Below the pieces are notes generated by a model. It saw only the letters and a program-made list of their open reading frames with translations, had not been told where the DNA came from and did not search any database. The position numbers were made by a program, and so were the translations under genes. DNA of 64,000 nucleotides, taken from positions 2,668,501 to 2,732,500 of the forward strand of contig NZ_CP036313.1 of NCBI RefSeq assembly GCF_004319545.1. The letters run 5' to 3'. Position 1 is the stretch's first letter; every line of letters begins with the position of its first letter. Below are positions 51,247 through 60,046 of the stretch, piece by piece. This stretch comes from Desulfobacter hydrogenophilus (GTDB lineage: Bacteria; Desulfobacterota; Desulfobacteria; Desulfobacterales; Desulfobacteraceae).

Positions 51247-52032
51247 TTATGCTGTATTATTTTTTTGATCAGAGTTATCCATAAGAACCAACGCCGGGGT
51301 ATCCTTTTTAATTATTTGTATTTTTCCTTTCCAGTCACTTACAATGTACCGGCCATTACCCAATGGCTTGATGCCGTCGATACCGCCTTGATGGGCAATT
51401 TCCAGGGTGGCAGATTTGTTATGAACATCAAAGGTTACGATACCTTGCGCCGTTCCCACCTTAAGAGTGGTTCCCTCAATGAAAAGCCCGTTGGTTTTAG
51501 GATAGTCCAGAATCAGGAAGGAATCCAGTCGCCCTTGTTTTATGGAATGAATGGTCTGGGTTACCATGTCGGTTATGAAAACATTGCCATGGGTATCAAT
51601 TGCAATATCATTTAAAAATTTAGCCCCCTGAACATTCCAGGTTTTGATAATGGTCCCGGTTGGAATCGAAATCTTGTGAACCTGGTCAATATCCGTCACG
51701 TAAAGCATGTCACCAAAGATGCCCATGCCTTTGGGAGCGTTCAGTCCCGTCACCCAGTTAAGGGTTTTGATGGATCCATCTATTCCGACTTTGGCAATGA
51801 ATCCCTTGTTGTTCTTCAGGGTGGATTTGCCGCTGATATTGGAGACATAAACGATCTGGTGATTTTCATCGTAGAGCACTGATTCAGGAACCTCAAGTCC
51901 TTTGGGCGTTTCCCATAATTTGGTCAGTCTCGGCTGATTCCCTGTTTGGCTCTCCATCTTGTTCCCCTGGGCGGCACAGGCACAGATCCCAAAAAGCAAT
52001 ATTGTGAGAATTAAGCGTGCAATGCTTTTCAT
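51247..52032 (-). CDS. SMP-30/NHL-like propeller, exported (lipo)protein
   Basis: The 261-aa product starts with a signal (LILTILLFGICAC), where the Cys may be lipidated. It then has WETPKGLEVPESVLYDENHQ, VYVSNISGKST, GLNAPKGMGIFGDMLYVTDI and LNDIAIDTHGNVFITDM. This is the repeat pattern of SMP-30/gluconolactonase or NHL propellers. Substrate unknown. It is a single gene, convergent with the NapH-like gene. Confidence 0.75.
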   Translation of the reverse strand: MKSIARLILTILLFGICACAAQGNKMESQTGNQPRLTKLWETPKGLEVPESVLYDENHQIVYVSNISGKSTLKNNKGFIAKVGIDGSIKTLNWVTGLNAPKGMGIFGDMLYVTDIDQVHKISIPTGTIIKTWNVQGAKFLNDIAIDTHGNVFITDMVTQTIHSIKQGRLDSFLILDYPKTNGLFIEGTTLKVGTAQGIVTFDVHNKSATLEIAHQGGIDGIKPLGNGRYIVSDWKGKIQIIKKDTPALVLMDNSDQKNNTA

Positions 52033-52057
52033 TTGATGGCTCCTTTTTCAATATGTT

Positions 52058-52231
52058 TTAAGAGATTTTTTTGAGTGATGAATCAGGATGGGTAACTTCA
52101 GAGAGAATCTGTATTACAGACTGGATGTCTTGAGTATTGAAATGCCGCCCCTGGGGGATCGCAACGGGACATCCCCCTTCTGGTGAGTCTTTTTTTATGT
52201 CATATACGGTTTTATCCCCATTAAGGTACAT
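52058..52231 (-). CDS. small hypothetical protein (57 aa), doubtful
   Basis: From ATG 52231 the frame reads MYLNGDKTVYDIKKDSPEGG and ends TQDIQSVIQILSEVTHPDSS plus five residues. The longer version of this frame starts inside tRNA-Lys and cannot be right. It lies just upstream of the SMP-30-like gene in the same direction. No family recognised. Confidence 0.35.
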   Translation of the reverse strand: MYLNGDKTVYDIKKDSPEGGCPVAIPQGRHFNTQDIQSVIQILSEVTHPDSSLKKIS

Positions 52232-52290
52232 GATCAAAAAAATCATTGACAATAACGGCAGCCTTGGATAATATCCGGCTTTAATTTGAT

Positions 52291-52366
<76 letters not shown>

Positions 52367-52379
52367 TCATAACAACTAG

Positions 52380-52410
52380 GCTTTCAGCGTTTTTCGTTGA
52401 AAGCTTTTTT
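52380..52410 (+). terminator. terminator after tRNA-Lys
   Basis: GCTTTCAGCG pairs with CGTTGAAAGC (one G-U) around a T-rich loop and is followed by six T. Confidence 0.9.
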
Positions 52411-52476
52411 GCGTTTTAAGAGCTTTCTATGTAAAATTACACACAATAATAATCTGATACCAAAGGGGAGTTTGTC

Positions 52477-52977
52477 ATGAACAAAACATCATATGTATTT
52501 AAAGATGACGGAACCTATCCCAATAACATTCTCCCCTTGGTCTTGTTGAAACAGGCCATCCAATCGATGGAACCGATCTCCCCCTCCACCATTGAGAAAG
52601 TCTTCCATGAAAACAATTGGGTGAGTTCCTGGCGTAACGGTCTGTTTGGTTTTCACCATTATCACAGCACTGCTCATGAAGTACTGGGGATTTATTCTGG
52701 ATGGGTGAAGGCGCAACTCGGCGGCCCGGACGGTAAAACTGTCATCGTTGAAGTTGGTGATGTTGTTATTATCCCTGCTGGTGTTGCCCATAAGAACATT
52801 GACCAGTCCCCGGATTTCAACGTGGTTGGCGCATATCCCATCGGCCAGGTTCCAGACATGAAATACGGCAAGCCCGGAGAACGGCCTAATGCAGACCAGA
52901 ACATTCAAAATATTGACCGGCCTGAGTATGATCCAGTTTACGGGAAAGCCGGTCCGCTCATGGAACTTTGGAGTTGA
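52477..52977 (+). CDS. cupin-domain protein
   Basis: AAAGGGGAG precedes ATG 52477. The 166-aa product has HHYHSTAHEVLGIYSGWVKA and VIVEVGDVVIIPAGVAHKNI, the two cupin motifs with metal-binding His and Glu. It resembles the YjlB-type group. It is probably a cytosolic metal-dependent enzyme or binding protein; its substrate is unknown. The next gene starts 4 nt after its stop. Confidence 0.8.
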   Translation: MNKTSYVFKDDGTYPNNILPLVLLKQAIQSMEPISPSTIEKVFHENNWVSSWRNGLFGFHHYHSTAHEVLGIYSGWVKAQLGGPDGKTVIVEVGDVVIIPAGVAHKNIDQSPDFNVVGAYPIGQVPDMKYGKPGERPNADQNIQNIDRPEYDPVYGKAGPLMELWS

Positions 52978-52981
52978 CCAA

Positions 52982-53164
52982 ATGACCGCAGTAAAAATTC
53001 CCTATGAGCAACTGAGCACCGAGGCATTGCATGGCGTCATTGAACAATTTGTAACCAGGGATGGCACGGGCTATGGTGAAGTGGAGATCCCCCTGTATAC
53101 CATAAATGGACACTTTCGTTTTTCTCGACGTGTTCGAGTTTCATATTTACATCCAGTTGATTGA
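52982..53164 (+). CDS. YheU-family (UPF0270) protein with altered C-terminus
   Basis: The 60-aa product starts VKIPYEQLSTEALHGVIEQF, then VTRDGTGYGEVEIPL, matching the YheU family (IPYxxLSxETLxxLIExFVxREGTDYG). After that the family usually has a helix with a conserved KV..V..QL, while here it reads YTINGHFRFSRRVRVSYLHP. The end is therefore frameshifted or replaced. Function of the family unknown. Confidence 0.65.
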   Translation: MTAVKIPYEQLSTEALHGVIEQFVTRDGTGYGEVEIPLYTINGHFRFSRRVRVSYLHPVD

Positions 53165-53274
53165 CTGATATTGGGATACTATTCTATATCCCATTTTTAT
53201 AGCGGGATAACATTACAATCTGGGACTGTAACAGAAAAAAAATTACATAATAACTTGATATGGAGGCCATGGCT

Positions 53275-53844
53275 ATGGTGAGAAAAAATAATAGAGATTC
53301 AAAATCATTGTACCAAATCAAAGTTACTTTGGTTGGAAGCAAACCCCCAATATGGAGAAGATTGATCGTTAAAGACAATATCCGTTTAGATCAATTGCAT
53401 TCTGTCTTGCAGGTAGCAATGGGATGGTTTAATTACCATTTGCATCAATATAGAGTTGGAAGATCATATATTGGAATTCCAGACAAGGATACTGATTTTG
53501 ATGTAACCGATGAGAGGATGGTTTACTTACAGGACATTATGTCCAATGTAAAAGACAATTTTATTTATGAATATGATTTTGGTGATGGTTGGGAGCATAA
53601 AATCGTTCTTGAGAAAATTCTTCCTTTGGATTCTTCTGAATCGCCTGTGGTTATTAAGGGAAAAAAAGCATGTCCTCCAGAGGACTGCGGTGGTATTTGG
53701 GGGTACTCCGATTTTTTGGCTGCAATTCAAGATCCGAAACATGAAGAGCATGAGGAAATGATGGAATGGGTTGGAGGGGAATTTGATCCTGATGAATTTA
53801 ACATGAACTTTATTAACAAAAAACTTAATGATCTTAAATTTTAG
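53275..53844 (+). CDS. pRiA4b ORF-3 family protein (second copy)
   Basis: I chose ATG 53275 because GGAGG (53262-53266) lies 8 nt upstream. The 189-aa product has YQIKVTLVGSKPPIWRRLIV, HSVLQVAMGWFNYHLHQYRV, IYEYDFGDGWEHKIVLEKIL and CPPEDCGGIWGYSDFL, a full-length family member. It is AT-rich compared with its neighbours, so probably acquired. Unlike the copy in the ISKra4-type element, I see no transposase or terminal repeats around it. Confidence 0.88.
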   Translation: MVRKNNRDSKSLYQIKVTLVGSKPPIWRRLIVKDNIRLDQLHSVLQVAMGWFNYHLHQYRVGRSYIGIPDKDTDFDVTDERMVYLQDIMSNVKDNFIYEYDFGDGWEHKIVLEKILPLDSSESPVVIKGKKACPPEDCGGIWGYSDFLAAIQDPKHEEHEEMMEWVGGEFDPDEFNMNFINKKLNDLKF

Positions 53845-53977
53845 CCATTCTTCATTATGGGTAGCCAATCGGAGTAGGACTCCCACCTCCAGGCATACGT
53901 GAGCACGTACCAAGGCGGTTCGACTGACCTTAGGAGTCAGTTTCCGGACAAATTTCAGCAGGCGATGCTCAAGGCCA

Positions 53978-54446
53978 TTGATTCGTGGGCGAAAAATTGT
54001 CTACAAGGTGCGTCAACTCATTAAGTCCTCCAATGCTCTTGGCATTCCAATTCTGCTGACGGAACAGTACAAAAAAGGGATTGGCAAAACTCTACCTGAA
54101 CTGCTCCAGGGAATTGATTCACCACAGGTTTTTCAGAAAGAGCACTTCAGTGCCTGCCTGGAAAAAAACTTTATTCCCACGGTTCAATCATAAAAAGATC
54201 GTGGTGGTCGGGATGGAAACCCATGAATGTGTCCTGCAAACCTGCTTGGATCTCATGAAGTCCGATTTCCAGGTACATCTGGTGGCAGATGCCGTGGCCT
54301 CCCGTGTAAATGAGAACCGAGATATCGCCAATGATCTGCTGAAACAGGCCGGTGCTGTGATCAGTTCCACCGAAATTGTTATTTTTCAATGGGCTTTACG
54401 GGCGAATACCGATGATTTTCGGAAAATTCTGCCTATTGTCAATTAG
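53978..54446 (+). pseudogene. isochorismatase-family hydrolase, frameshifted
   Basis: The first frame gives VRQLIKSSNALGIPILLTEQ and FQKEHFSACLEKNFIPTVQS, then stops at 54193. The second frame continues with HKKIVVVGMETHECVLQTCL, HLVADAVASRVNENRDIAND and EIVIFQWAL, the second half of an isochorismatase-like enzyme (normally with Cys in GMETHVCV). A single-base change near 54185-54192 would join them. The N-terminal catalytic Asp region is also missing. Confidence 0.8.
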
Positions 54447-54677
54447 TCAATGAAAACCAGCGGTGGAGAGAGTTTGCTTCATGTCCGGATGGCAGGCCCC
54501 GGATGTTAAAAATAGTTTACTTTTAAAAAGTTTATCGAGGAATCGATGACCCACAATCTGTCTATTTATATGTCGTTTAGATTTAGACAGGCCATTCTTA
54601 TGCAAGAGTACAAAATTATCGGCCTCTTTTTGAAAGCGCCTTTGTAAGTCGGCTTTTAGATAATCATCCTTATTCAT
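54447..54677 (-). CDS. small basic hypothetical protein after sirtuin
   Basis: ATG 54677 overlaps the stop of the sirtuin gene (TGATG), suggesting coupled translation. The 76-aa product is basic: LKADLQRRFQKEADNFVLLH, then LSKSKRHINRQIVGHRFLDK. I recognise no family; it may be the N-terminal piece of a longer protein. Confidence 0.4.
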   Translation of the reverse strand: MNKDDYLKADLQRRFQKEADNFVLLHKNGLSKSKRHINRQIVGHRFLDKLFKSKLFLTSGACHPDMKQTLSTAGFH

Positions 54678-55510
54678 CAGCACAAAATCCGGTTTATGCC
54701 TTCCCTGGCGCCAAGCGGCAGGCCGATTCCGCCTTGACCGACATGGTAATCCCTTGGGTTGATGCGTATCAAAGTTGAATTTAAGTTCCGGCCGGTTCGT
54801 TGGGATTTATATCTTACCGTAGGTACGGCAAGGCCTGCCCCCATTTCAATAATGGCCAACTTTGCATTGAAGCTGTTAAGCTTTTCAAGCCATTTCTGCA
54901 AACGTGCCCCTTGTTCACTGGTGCGGTGGGATATCCAGTTCCAGTCTCCAAACATTAAAATATTGGGGCGTGCCAGTCTTCCACAGTTTTTACATTTCGG
55001 CAACTCGCCTGTAGCCCTGAACGTTTCCATATCAACATTGACTTTTTCTTCCCCAATCGCCCATATGTCGCTGGAACATGGTCCGTTGCATTGAAGATGG
55101 TGGATAGAACCATGGCACTCTTCAATCAATGCATCATCAAAGCCGGCTCTTTGAAACTGCCCGTCAACATTCGAGGTGAATACAAAGTATCCGTACGGCT
55201 TGCGTCTTCCTAGATCAAGCAATTTTGAAAAGCCTTCGTGGGGGATTGTTTCACGATAAAGATTCAACCTGTGCCCATAAAACGCCCAGGCAACTTCAGG
55301 CTGTTTGTCAAACCAGACAGGGTCTGCCATTTCACTAAACGATTTACCCAGTTTCGCTATGGGCGGATAAGCTTTCCAGAAACCTGCATTTCCCCTGAAA
55401 TCAGGCAAACCCGAATCGACGCCCATACCGGCACCGGCCGTTATAAAAAGTGCGTCTGCATCTTTAATTGCTTGGCAAGCCTGTTTGATATTTTTGTTTA
55501 GGTTGTCCAT
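54677..55510 (-). CDS. Sir2-family NAD-dependent deacylase
   Basis: I chose ATG 55510 (MDNLNKN). The 277-aa product has the NAD-binding motif AGAGMGVDSGLPDFRG, then FTSNVDGQFQRAGF, the catalytic His in ECHGSIHHLQC, a Cys cluster (CNGPC and CKNCGR) and RPNILMFGDWNW. This is a complete class of bacterial/viral-type sirtuins. Role: NAD-consuming lysine deacylation, or part of NAD-based regulation. No defence partner gene is adjacent. Confidence 0.88.
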   Translation of the reverse strand: MDNLNKNIKQACQAIKDADALFITAGAGMGVDSGLPDFRGNAGFWKAYPPIAKLGKSFSEMADPVWFDKQPEVAWAFYGHRLNLYRETIPHEGFSKLLDLGRRKPYGYFVFTSNVDGQFQRAGFDDALIEECHGSIHHLQCNGPCSSDIWAIGEEKVNVDMETFRATGELPKCKNCGRLARPNILMFGDWNWISHRTSEQGARLQKWLEKLNSFNAKLAIIEMGAGLAVPTVRYKSQRTGRNLNSTLIRINPRDYHVGQGGIGLPLGAREGINRILC

Positions 55511-55524
55511 AAAATATACCGGCA

Positions 55525-55693
55525 TTACCCGGCCTCATTTTCAATTCTAAGATCCGGCATCCGTTGAAAATGCCTTTCATTATTGATTACAAGCACCATA
55601 TCCCGGCTTCCGGCATGGGCCACAATCATCATATCAAAGGTGCCGATGGTATTACCACAGGTTTTTAAGGCAGTCCCGGGTAATTTTTTATCG
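55525..55693 (-). pseudogene. PIN-domain (VapC-like) toxin, C-terminal fragment
   Basis: The minus-strand frame reads NTIGTFDMMIVAHAGSRDMV, then LVINNERHFQRMPDLRIEN and a stop. This is the end of a VapC PIN domain (DxxIAAHAxxxxxxLVTxNxxxFxRVxGLxLEN). The first catalytic half and any antitoxin are absent, and stops lie upstream in this frame. Confidence 0.75.
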
Positions 55694-55711
55694 TTTCATC
55701 AATGAAACAGT

Positions 55712-56203
55712 TTACAGCAGCTCGGAATGATTTTTGTGCCCGGACCATTTGGGCAAATCATCATGAGGCTCGATAACCCTTGTACCATAGAAAAGATGGC
55801 AGGTCGGTTGGAATGACGCCGGCACATTGGCGGGGTGTCCAAAATCAAACAATGATGGAAAAGCGAGCCACATTCTGTGTCCCTCGTCGGCAATGGGGGT
55901 GCCACATTTGCCGCAGCGAACTTTACAGGGGAGAATGCGCTCTGGCTGGTTTTGTTCACTATTATAGAAAATTAGATTCTCCAAACCAGCGGTGAATCTT
56001 ACATGGCGTTTGTGAAAAATTGCTGCCCACTGCATAGGGGCACCGTGTAGCCTCTGGCAAGTCGTGCAATGGCAAATTTTGGCATCCACTGGATCAGCAC
56101 TCACCTCATATCGAACCGCGCCACAAAAGCATGAGGCTTGGTACTTGGCTACAAATTCTGTGTCTTCCAGGGAGGCGTAATCAGGTCCAAATTTGTTTTC
56201 CAT
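55712..56203 (-). CDS. GFA/CENP-V-fold protein (glutathione-dependent formaldehyde-activating family)
   Basis: The 163-aa product has ASCFCGAVRYEVSADPV, ICHCTTCQRLHGAPMQWAAI and VRCGKCGTPIADEGHRMW, the zinc-binding Cys pattern of the GFA family. It lacks other S-(hydroxymethyl)glutathione pathway genes nearby, so the substrate may be different. ATG 56203 is the more likely of two close starts. Confidence 0.85.
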   Translation of the reverse strand: MENKFGPDYASLEDTEFVAKYQASCFCGAVRYEVSADPVDAKICHCTTCQRLHGAPMQWAAIFHKRHVRFTAGLENLIFYNSEQNQPERILPCKVRCGKCGTPIADEGHRMWLAFPSLFDFGHPANVPASFQPTCHLFYGTRVIEPHDDLPKWSGHKNHSELL

Positions 56204-56280
56204 TATCAATACCTGTTCTGTTTATCAAATTATCAAATTTATTTAAAACCGACATTCATGTATCGATCACGATTGGGCGT

Positions 56281-57063
56281 CTATATTCCGTCAGTTTTGG
56301 ATTGTGTGTCTTTTAACCATTCCCAAACCCCCCCGGCAACATCCTCCCATCCAGGCTCACAAACCACCATGTGGGCGTGTTTATCAAAGCACTTGTAATC
56401 CTTTGGAAACGCGCCATATTTTTGAGCTACCTTTTTTACTCCCGCTGCTGGTGTAATGCGGTCTTTCTTACCAGCCACCACAAGGACAGGGCATTTTACC
56501 TTGGATTCGTCTACATAGGCTGCCTGCTGCCAAAATGCGATTTCTGTGGCAGCCTTTCCAGATTCGTGCACGCACTGGTCGTAATGCTTGTGCTGGTCAT
56601 TTTCGCTCATAAGGTGCATCATTCCATACACGGAATTTTTAAACGGCAAGGAATGCGGTTTTTTCCAGAAACCCCATTTAAATAATATCGGCCAAAACGT
56701 TTTTATAACCGAAAAATTCAATGAAAAAATACCAGCGGGAGAGGCAGGCGTTAAAAGTACAAGCGCAGAAGCGACTCCCCGGGCGCCAAGTATTTGCGCC
56801 AGCAGGCCCCCCATGGAGTGGCCCACTATGATGGGTTTTGTATTGAATCCTTTTTTTTTAATGTAATCTTCAAGATCCTGGGCATAATGGATCAGACTGG
56901 TCGTTCCAAGCCGGGGATCAGGTTCGGCTTTTGGATCGACATTGTGGTAACGAAGATAGGGTGTGTGACATTTATATCCTTTTTCAGTGAAAAATTTTTT
57001 GTATTTTTCCCAATACCATCCCCCTCCCCACATCCCATGAATCATTACTATATTTTGTCTCAT
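56281..57063 (-). CDS. alpha/beta hydrolase
   Basis: GGAGGATATCC precedes ATG 57063. The 260-aa product has IHGMWGGGWYWE (oxyanion region), the nucleophile elbow VGHSMGGLLAQI, an acidic residue in VVAGKKDRITP and a C-terminal His in FDKHAHMVVCEPGW. The catalytic triad appears complete. Substrate unknown; it is cytoplasmic as no signal is seen. Confidence 0.85.
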   Translation of the reverse strand: MRQNIVMIHGMWGGGWYWEKYKKFFTEKGYKCHTPYLRYHNVDPKAEPDPRLGTTSLIHYAQDLEDYIKKKGFNTKPIIVGHSMGGLLAQILGARGVASALVLLTPASPAGIFSLNFSVIKTFWPILFKWGFWKKPHSLPFKNSVYGMMHLMSENDQHKHYDQCVHESGKAATEIAFWQQAAYVDESKVKCPVLVVAGKKDRITPAAGVKKVAQKYGAFPKDYKCFDKHAHMVVCEPGWEDVAGGVWEWLKDTQSKTDGI

Positions 57064-57189
57064 GGATATCCTCCGCTTTGATTTTTTAGAACCAAAATTA
57101 AAATAAATTAGAGAATATCCTTGCCCGGCCAAATCATGCAAGAAAAATATGGTGAATGATGAACCCATGAATTAACTTGCCGGCAGCAG

Positions 57190-57330
57190 ATGGCGTGGTT
57201 GGTCTATATTCATCAATCTGAAACCTGTTTTCCGGATTTTAAAAACCCGGCCGTTGGAGACAAAAAAACAATCGGAGCCTTATTTCAGGATGTTCAGGAA
57301 GCGCTTCGGTTTTTCCTTGGGAACGATTGA
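57190..57330 (+). CDS. 46-aa open frame, doubtful
   Basis: ATG 57190 to TGA 57330 encodes MAWLVYIHQSETCFPDFKNP and ends ALFQDVQEALRFFLGND. There is no good ribosome site. It could be the tail of a lost gene. It lies in the 350-bp interval between the hydrolase and the HD-GYP gene, which holds nothing else I can support. Confidence 0.25.
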   Translation: MAWLVYIHQSETCFPDFKNPAVGDKKTIGALFQDVQEALRFFLGND

Positions 57331-57414
57331 GGTTTTTGTAGATTTATGGGAGTATGTTAAATTCTAAATTTAAGTAGTTATTTGGCTTTTAGTTTTTTGG
57401 GGAGGGCAGGTCGT

Positions 57415-59124
57415 ATGCTGAAAAATGTAATACAGAATATATTCAAGACCACCTCCCGGCGAATTGCCGTGCCGGCACTTTTGACGATCATTCTTTATGT
57501 CATTGCCATGTTTATTCTCTTTCTTCCTCATATTGAACAAAGCTTTATCAGCAGGAAGAAGGAAATGATCCACGAGTTGACCGAAACGGTTTGGAGCCTG
57601 CTTGATAACTACCACGAACGCGAGCTGTCCGGCGAACTGACCCGCCCCGAGGCTCAACACCGAGCACTCCTCCGGATCGGTAACCTCCGGTACGGTCCTG
57701 AAAAAAAAGATTATTTCTGGATTACCGACATGGCGCCACGGTTTATTCTGCATCCGTATCGCCCGAATATTGTGAACAAAGACCTCAAGGATATTCGAGA
57801 TCCAAGTATCAAAAGTCTTTATTTAAAATTTAACGAGATGGTTGCAAAGAAAGGCGCCGGGTTTGTTGATTATCAGTGGCAATGGAAAGACGACCCCAAC
57901 AGAATTTCTCCCAAGCTGTCCTATATCAAAGGCTTTCAACCATGGGGCTGGATTGTGGGTACCGGTATGTATCTTGATGACATTTATGCGGAAATCAACG
58001 CCATACGCAATAATTTTATGGCTATTTCCACCGCTATCCTTGGCATCGCCCTGATGCTATCCATATATTCCATTCGCCAGTCCATGAAGGCCGACAATGA
58101 ATTGATGCGAACCGCCATTGAACGCAAGAGACTGAACGAATCGCTCAAAGAAAGCAAAGAGCGCTTCCGGAGCCTTCTGGAAAACACCAGTGACTGGATA
58201 TGGGAAAGCGATGAAAAGGGGCGGTATACTTATTCAAGCCCCAGGGTGGAAGAGTTGCTGGGTTTCTCCTCGGATGAAACAATGCACAAAACCATCATGG
58301 ATTTCGTGCCCATCGATTTAAAAAATCTGTATCAGGAAACCTTCAAAAATCTGCTTGGCAGCCAAAAATCATTTAAAGGGTTTGAGACCACATGCCAGAA
58401 AAAAAACGGCCAGCATGTGGTTGTCGAAAACAATGCGGTGCCGGTTTTTTCAAAAAATGACGGGCTTTTGGGATACAGAGGGGTGACGCGGGACATCACA
58501 GACCGGAAAATGGCCATGGAAGAGCTTAAAAAGAGTCGAGACATCCTGCATGCAAACCTTGAGGAGACCGTGAAGTCATTGGCCCTTGCCGAAGAAAAAC
58601 GTGATCCCTACACTGCCGGCCATCAGACACGGGTTGACCGATTGGCCTGTGCCATTGCACGAGAACTTGGACTTTCAGATCATCAGATTGAAGGACTGCA
58701 CTTTGCTGCACTGCTACATGATATCGGCAAAATTGCCCTGCCGTCCGAATTTCTGTCCAAACCGACGCTTTTGTCCCATCAGGAGCATGAAATAATCAAA
58801 TGCCATTCCAAAGTTGGGTATGATATTTTGAAAAACATTCATTTCCCATGGCCGGTTGCGGAAATCGTATACCAGCACCACGAATACCTTGACGGTTCGG
58901 GCTATCCCAGGAATCTGACCGATAAGGAAATTCTTCTTGAAGCGAAAATACTGACGGTTGCCGATATCGTTGAGGCCATATCATCCCACCGCCCCTACAG
59001 GCCGTCTCTTGGTATGGAAGCCGCACTGGAGGAGATACAGAACGGCCGGGGAATTCGATATCATGCACCTAGCGTGGACGCCTGCCTGAAGCTCATTAAA
59101 GATGAAAAAATGGATATTTCGTGA
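57415..59124 (+). CDS. membrane sensor with Cache, PAS and HD-GYP domains
   Basis: I chose ATG 57415 because GGGGAGGGCAGG precedes it. The 569-aa product has a first membrane helix (LLTIILYVIAMFILFLP), a periplasmic Cache-type domain (KKDYFWITDMAPRFILHPYR, WGWIVGTGMYLDDIY) and a second helix. A PAS domain follows (FRSLLENTSDWIWESDEKGR to YRGVTRDITDRK). The HD-GYP domain has LLHDIGKIALP and HHEYLDGSGYPRNL, so cyclic-di-GMP hydrolysis is likely. The very C-terminus is short compared with many HD-GYP proteins. Confidence 0.9.
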   Translation: MLKNVIQNIFKTTSRRIAVPALLTIILYVIAMFILFLPHIEQSFISRKKEMIHELTETVWSLLDNYHERELSGELTRPEAQHRALLRIGNLRYGPEKKDYFWITDMAPRFILHPYRPNIVNKDLKDIRDPSIKSLYLKFNEMVAKKGAGFVDYQWQWKDDPNRISPKLSYIKGFQPWGWIVGTGMYLDDIYAEINAIRNNFMAISTAILGIALMLSIYSIRQSMKADNELMRTAIERKRLNESLKESKERFRSLLENTSDWIWESDEKGRYTYSSPRVEELLGFSSDETMHKTIMDFVPIDLKNLYQETFKNLLGSQKSFKGFETTCQKKNGQHVVVENNAVPVFSKNDGLLGYRGVTRDITDRKMAMEELKKSRDILHANLEETVKSLALAEEKRDPYTAGHQTRVDRLACAIARELGLSDHQIEGLHFAALLHDIGKIALPSEFLSKPTLLSHQEHEIIKCHSKVGYDILKNIHFPWPVAEIVYQHHEYLDGSGYPRNLTDKEILLEAKILTVADIVEAISSHRPYRPSLGMEAALEEIQNGRGIRYHAPSVDACLKLIKDEKMDIS

Positions 59125-59180
59125 TTGTTAGATTACCGAAATGCAAAAATTCACAAGCAGTCTGCTGCAACGTTACCCTA

Positions 59181-59342
59181 AGGACCGCAGATTAAATAAC
59201 TTGAACGAAATAACGTGCCTTTTGGCCCATCTACTTCGTTGCATCAAAGGTCCAATAGGCCTGCTATTCAACCTTTAATGCGCCTTGTAGATGAACCAAA
59301 ATTCGGCGTTATTTTTGCCCAACTTATTTAATCTGCGGTCCT
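59181..59342. mobile_element. palindromic miniature element (about 162 bp)
   Basis: AGGACCGCAGATTAAATAA at the left is repeated in inverse at the right. The complementarity goes on imperfectly inward (AAATAACG, TTTTGG, CATCTAC), so the whole unit can fold into one long hairpin. There is no gene inside. It fills the interval between the HD-GYP gene and yebG. Confidence 0.8.
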
Positions 59343-59503
59343 AAGAGCTTGTTTATTTACTTTTTTATCATCAGGAACAGACAGCACAATGCTAAAGAAC
59401 CAAATTGTAAAATAGCTTTACCCGGTGCTGTTTTTTTTATATTAAAGGTAGGTTAAATGAACCGCTTTCCTTTGTTAAAGAATTTTATTCTCAAGGAGAA
59501 AAA

Positions 59504-59935
59504 ATGCCCGTAATTGTCCAATATATTGTTGTCAGGGATGGAGATGAAAAAATGACATTCGCGACAAAAAAAGAAGCAGACGCCTATGACAAGATGTTAG
59601 ATATTGCCGACAATTTGTTCGATTTTCTTCAAAACTCTGATATCGTTCTTGATGAAACCCGCAAAGAAGAAATTTCTCTTTTGTTTGCTGAAAGACGCGA
59701 TGAGGTGATGCCTATTTTAAGGGGCGTCTCTCCCAAAGCCAAAAATGACCGGAAAAAGAGCGCGTCTACTTCCAAAGTGGCCAAAACCCGGGGTAAGGCA
59801 GTTGCAAAACAGGCGGCCTCCAAAGGGGCCGATACATCTGAAAACCAAACAATTTCTGACGTCAAATCTGTTCCCAAACCTACGACCAAAGCGGCTCCCC
59901 GCACAAAGGGGGAATCTTCAAAAAAGAGTGAATAG
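59504..59935 (+). CDS. yebG: YebG-family DNA-damage-associated protein
   Basis: CAAGGAG precedes ATG 59504. The first 75 residues match YebG: VIVQYIVVRDGDEKMTFATK, KEADAYDKMLDIADNLFDFL and RKEEISLLFAERRDEVMPIL. The rest is a Lys/Ala/Thr/Ser-rich tail (KKSASTSKVAKTRGKAVAK) longer than in E. coli, resembling histone-H1-like tails and probably DNA-binding. E. coli yebG is under LexA control; I see no clear LexA box here. Confidence 0.88.
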   Translation: MPVIVQYIVVRDGDEKMTFATKKEADAYDKMLDIADNLFDFLQNSDIVLDETRKEEISLLFAERRDEVMPILRGVSPKAKNDRKKSASTSKVAKTRGKAVAKQAASKGADTSENQTISDVKSVPKPTTKAAPRTKGESSKKSE

Positions 59936-60046
59936 GCGAGATTTTTTTTAAATTCAACTGAAAATCGTTGATCCTATCGGTTGTCGGGCTATTGTGTGAA
60001 TGCCTTTAAATCCCCGGGGCAGGCTTTTAGCCAGAGGAAAATTTCT

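Noticed and set aside
59400..59503. LexA box upstream of yebG
   Set aside because: A CTGT half-site is present near 59430 but no matching ACAG at the expected distance; the local SOS box of this group may also differ.
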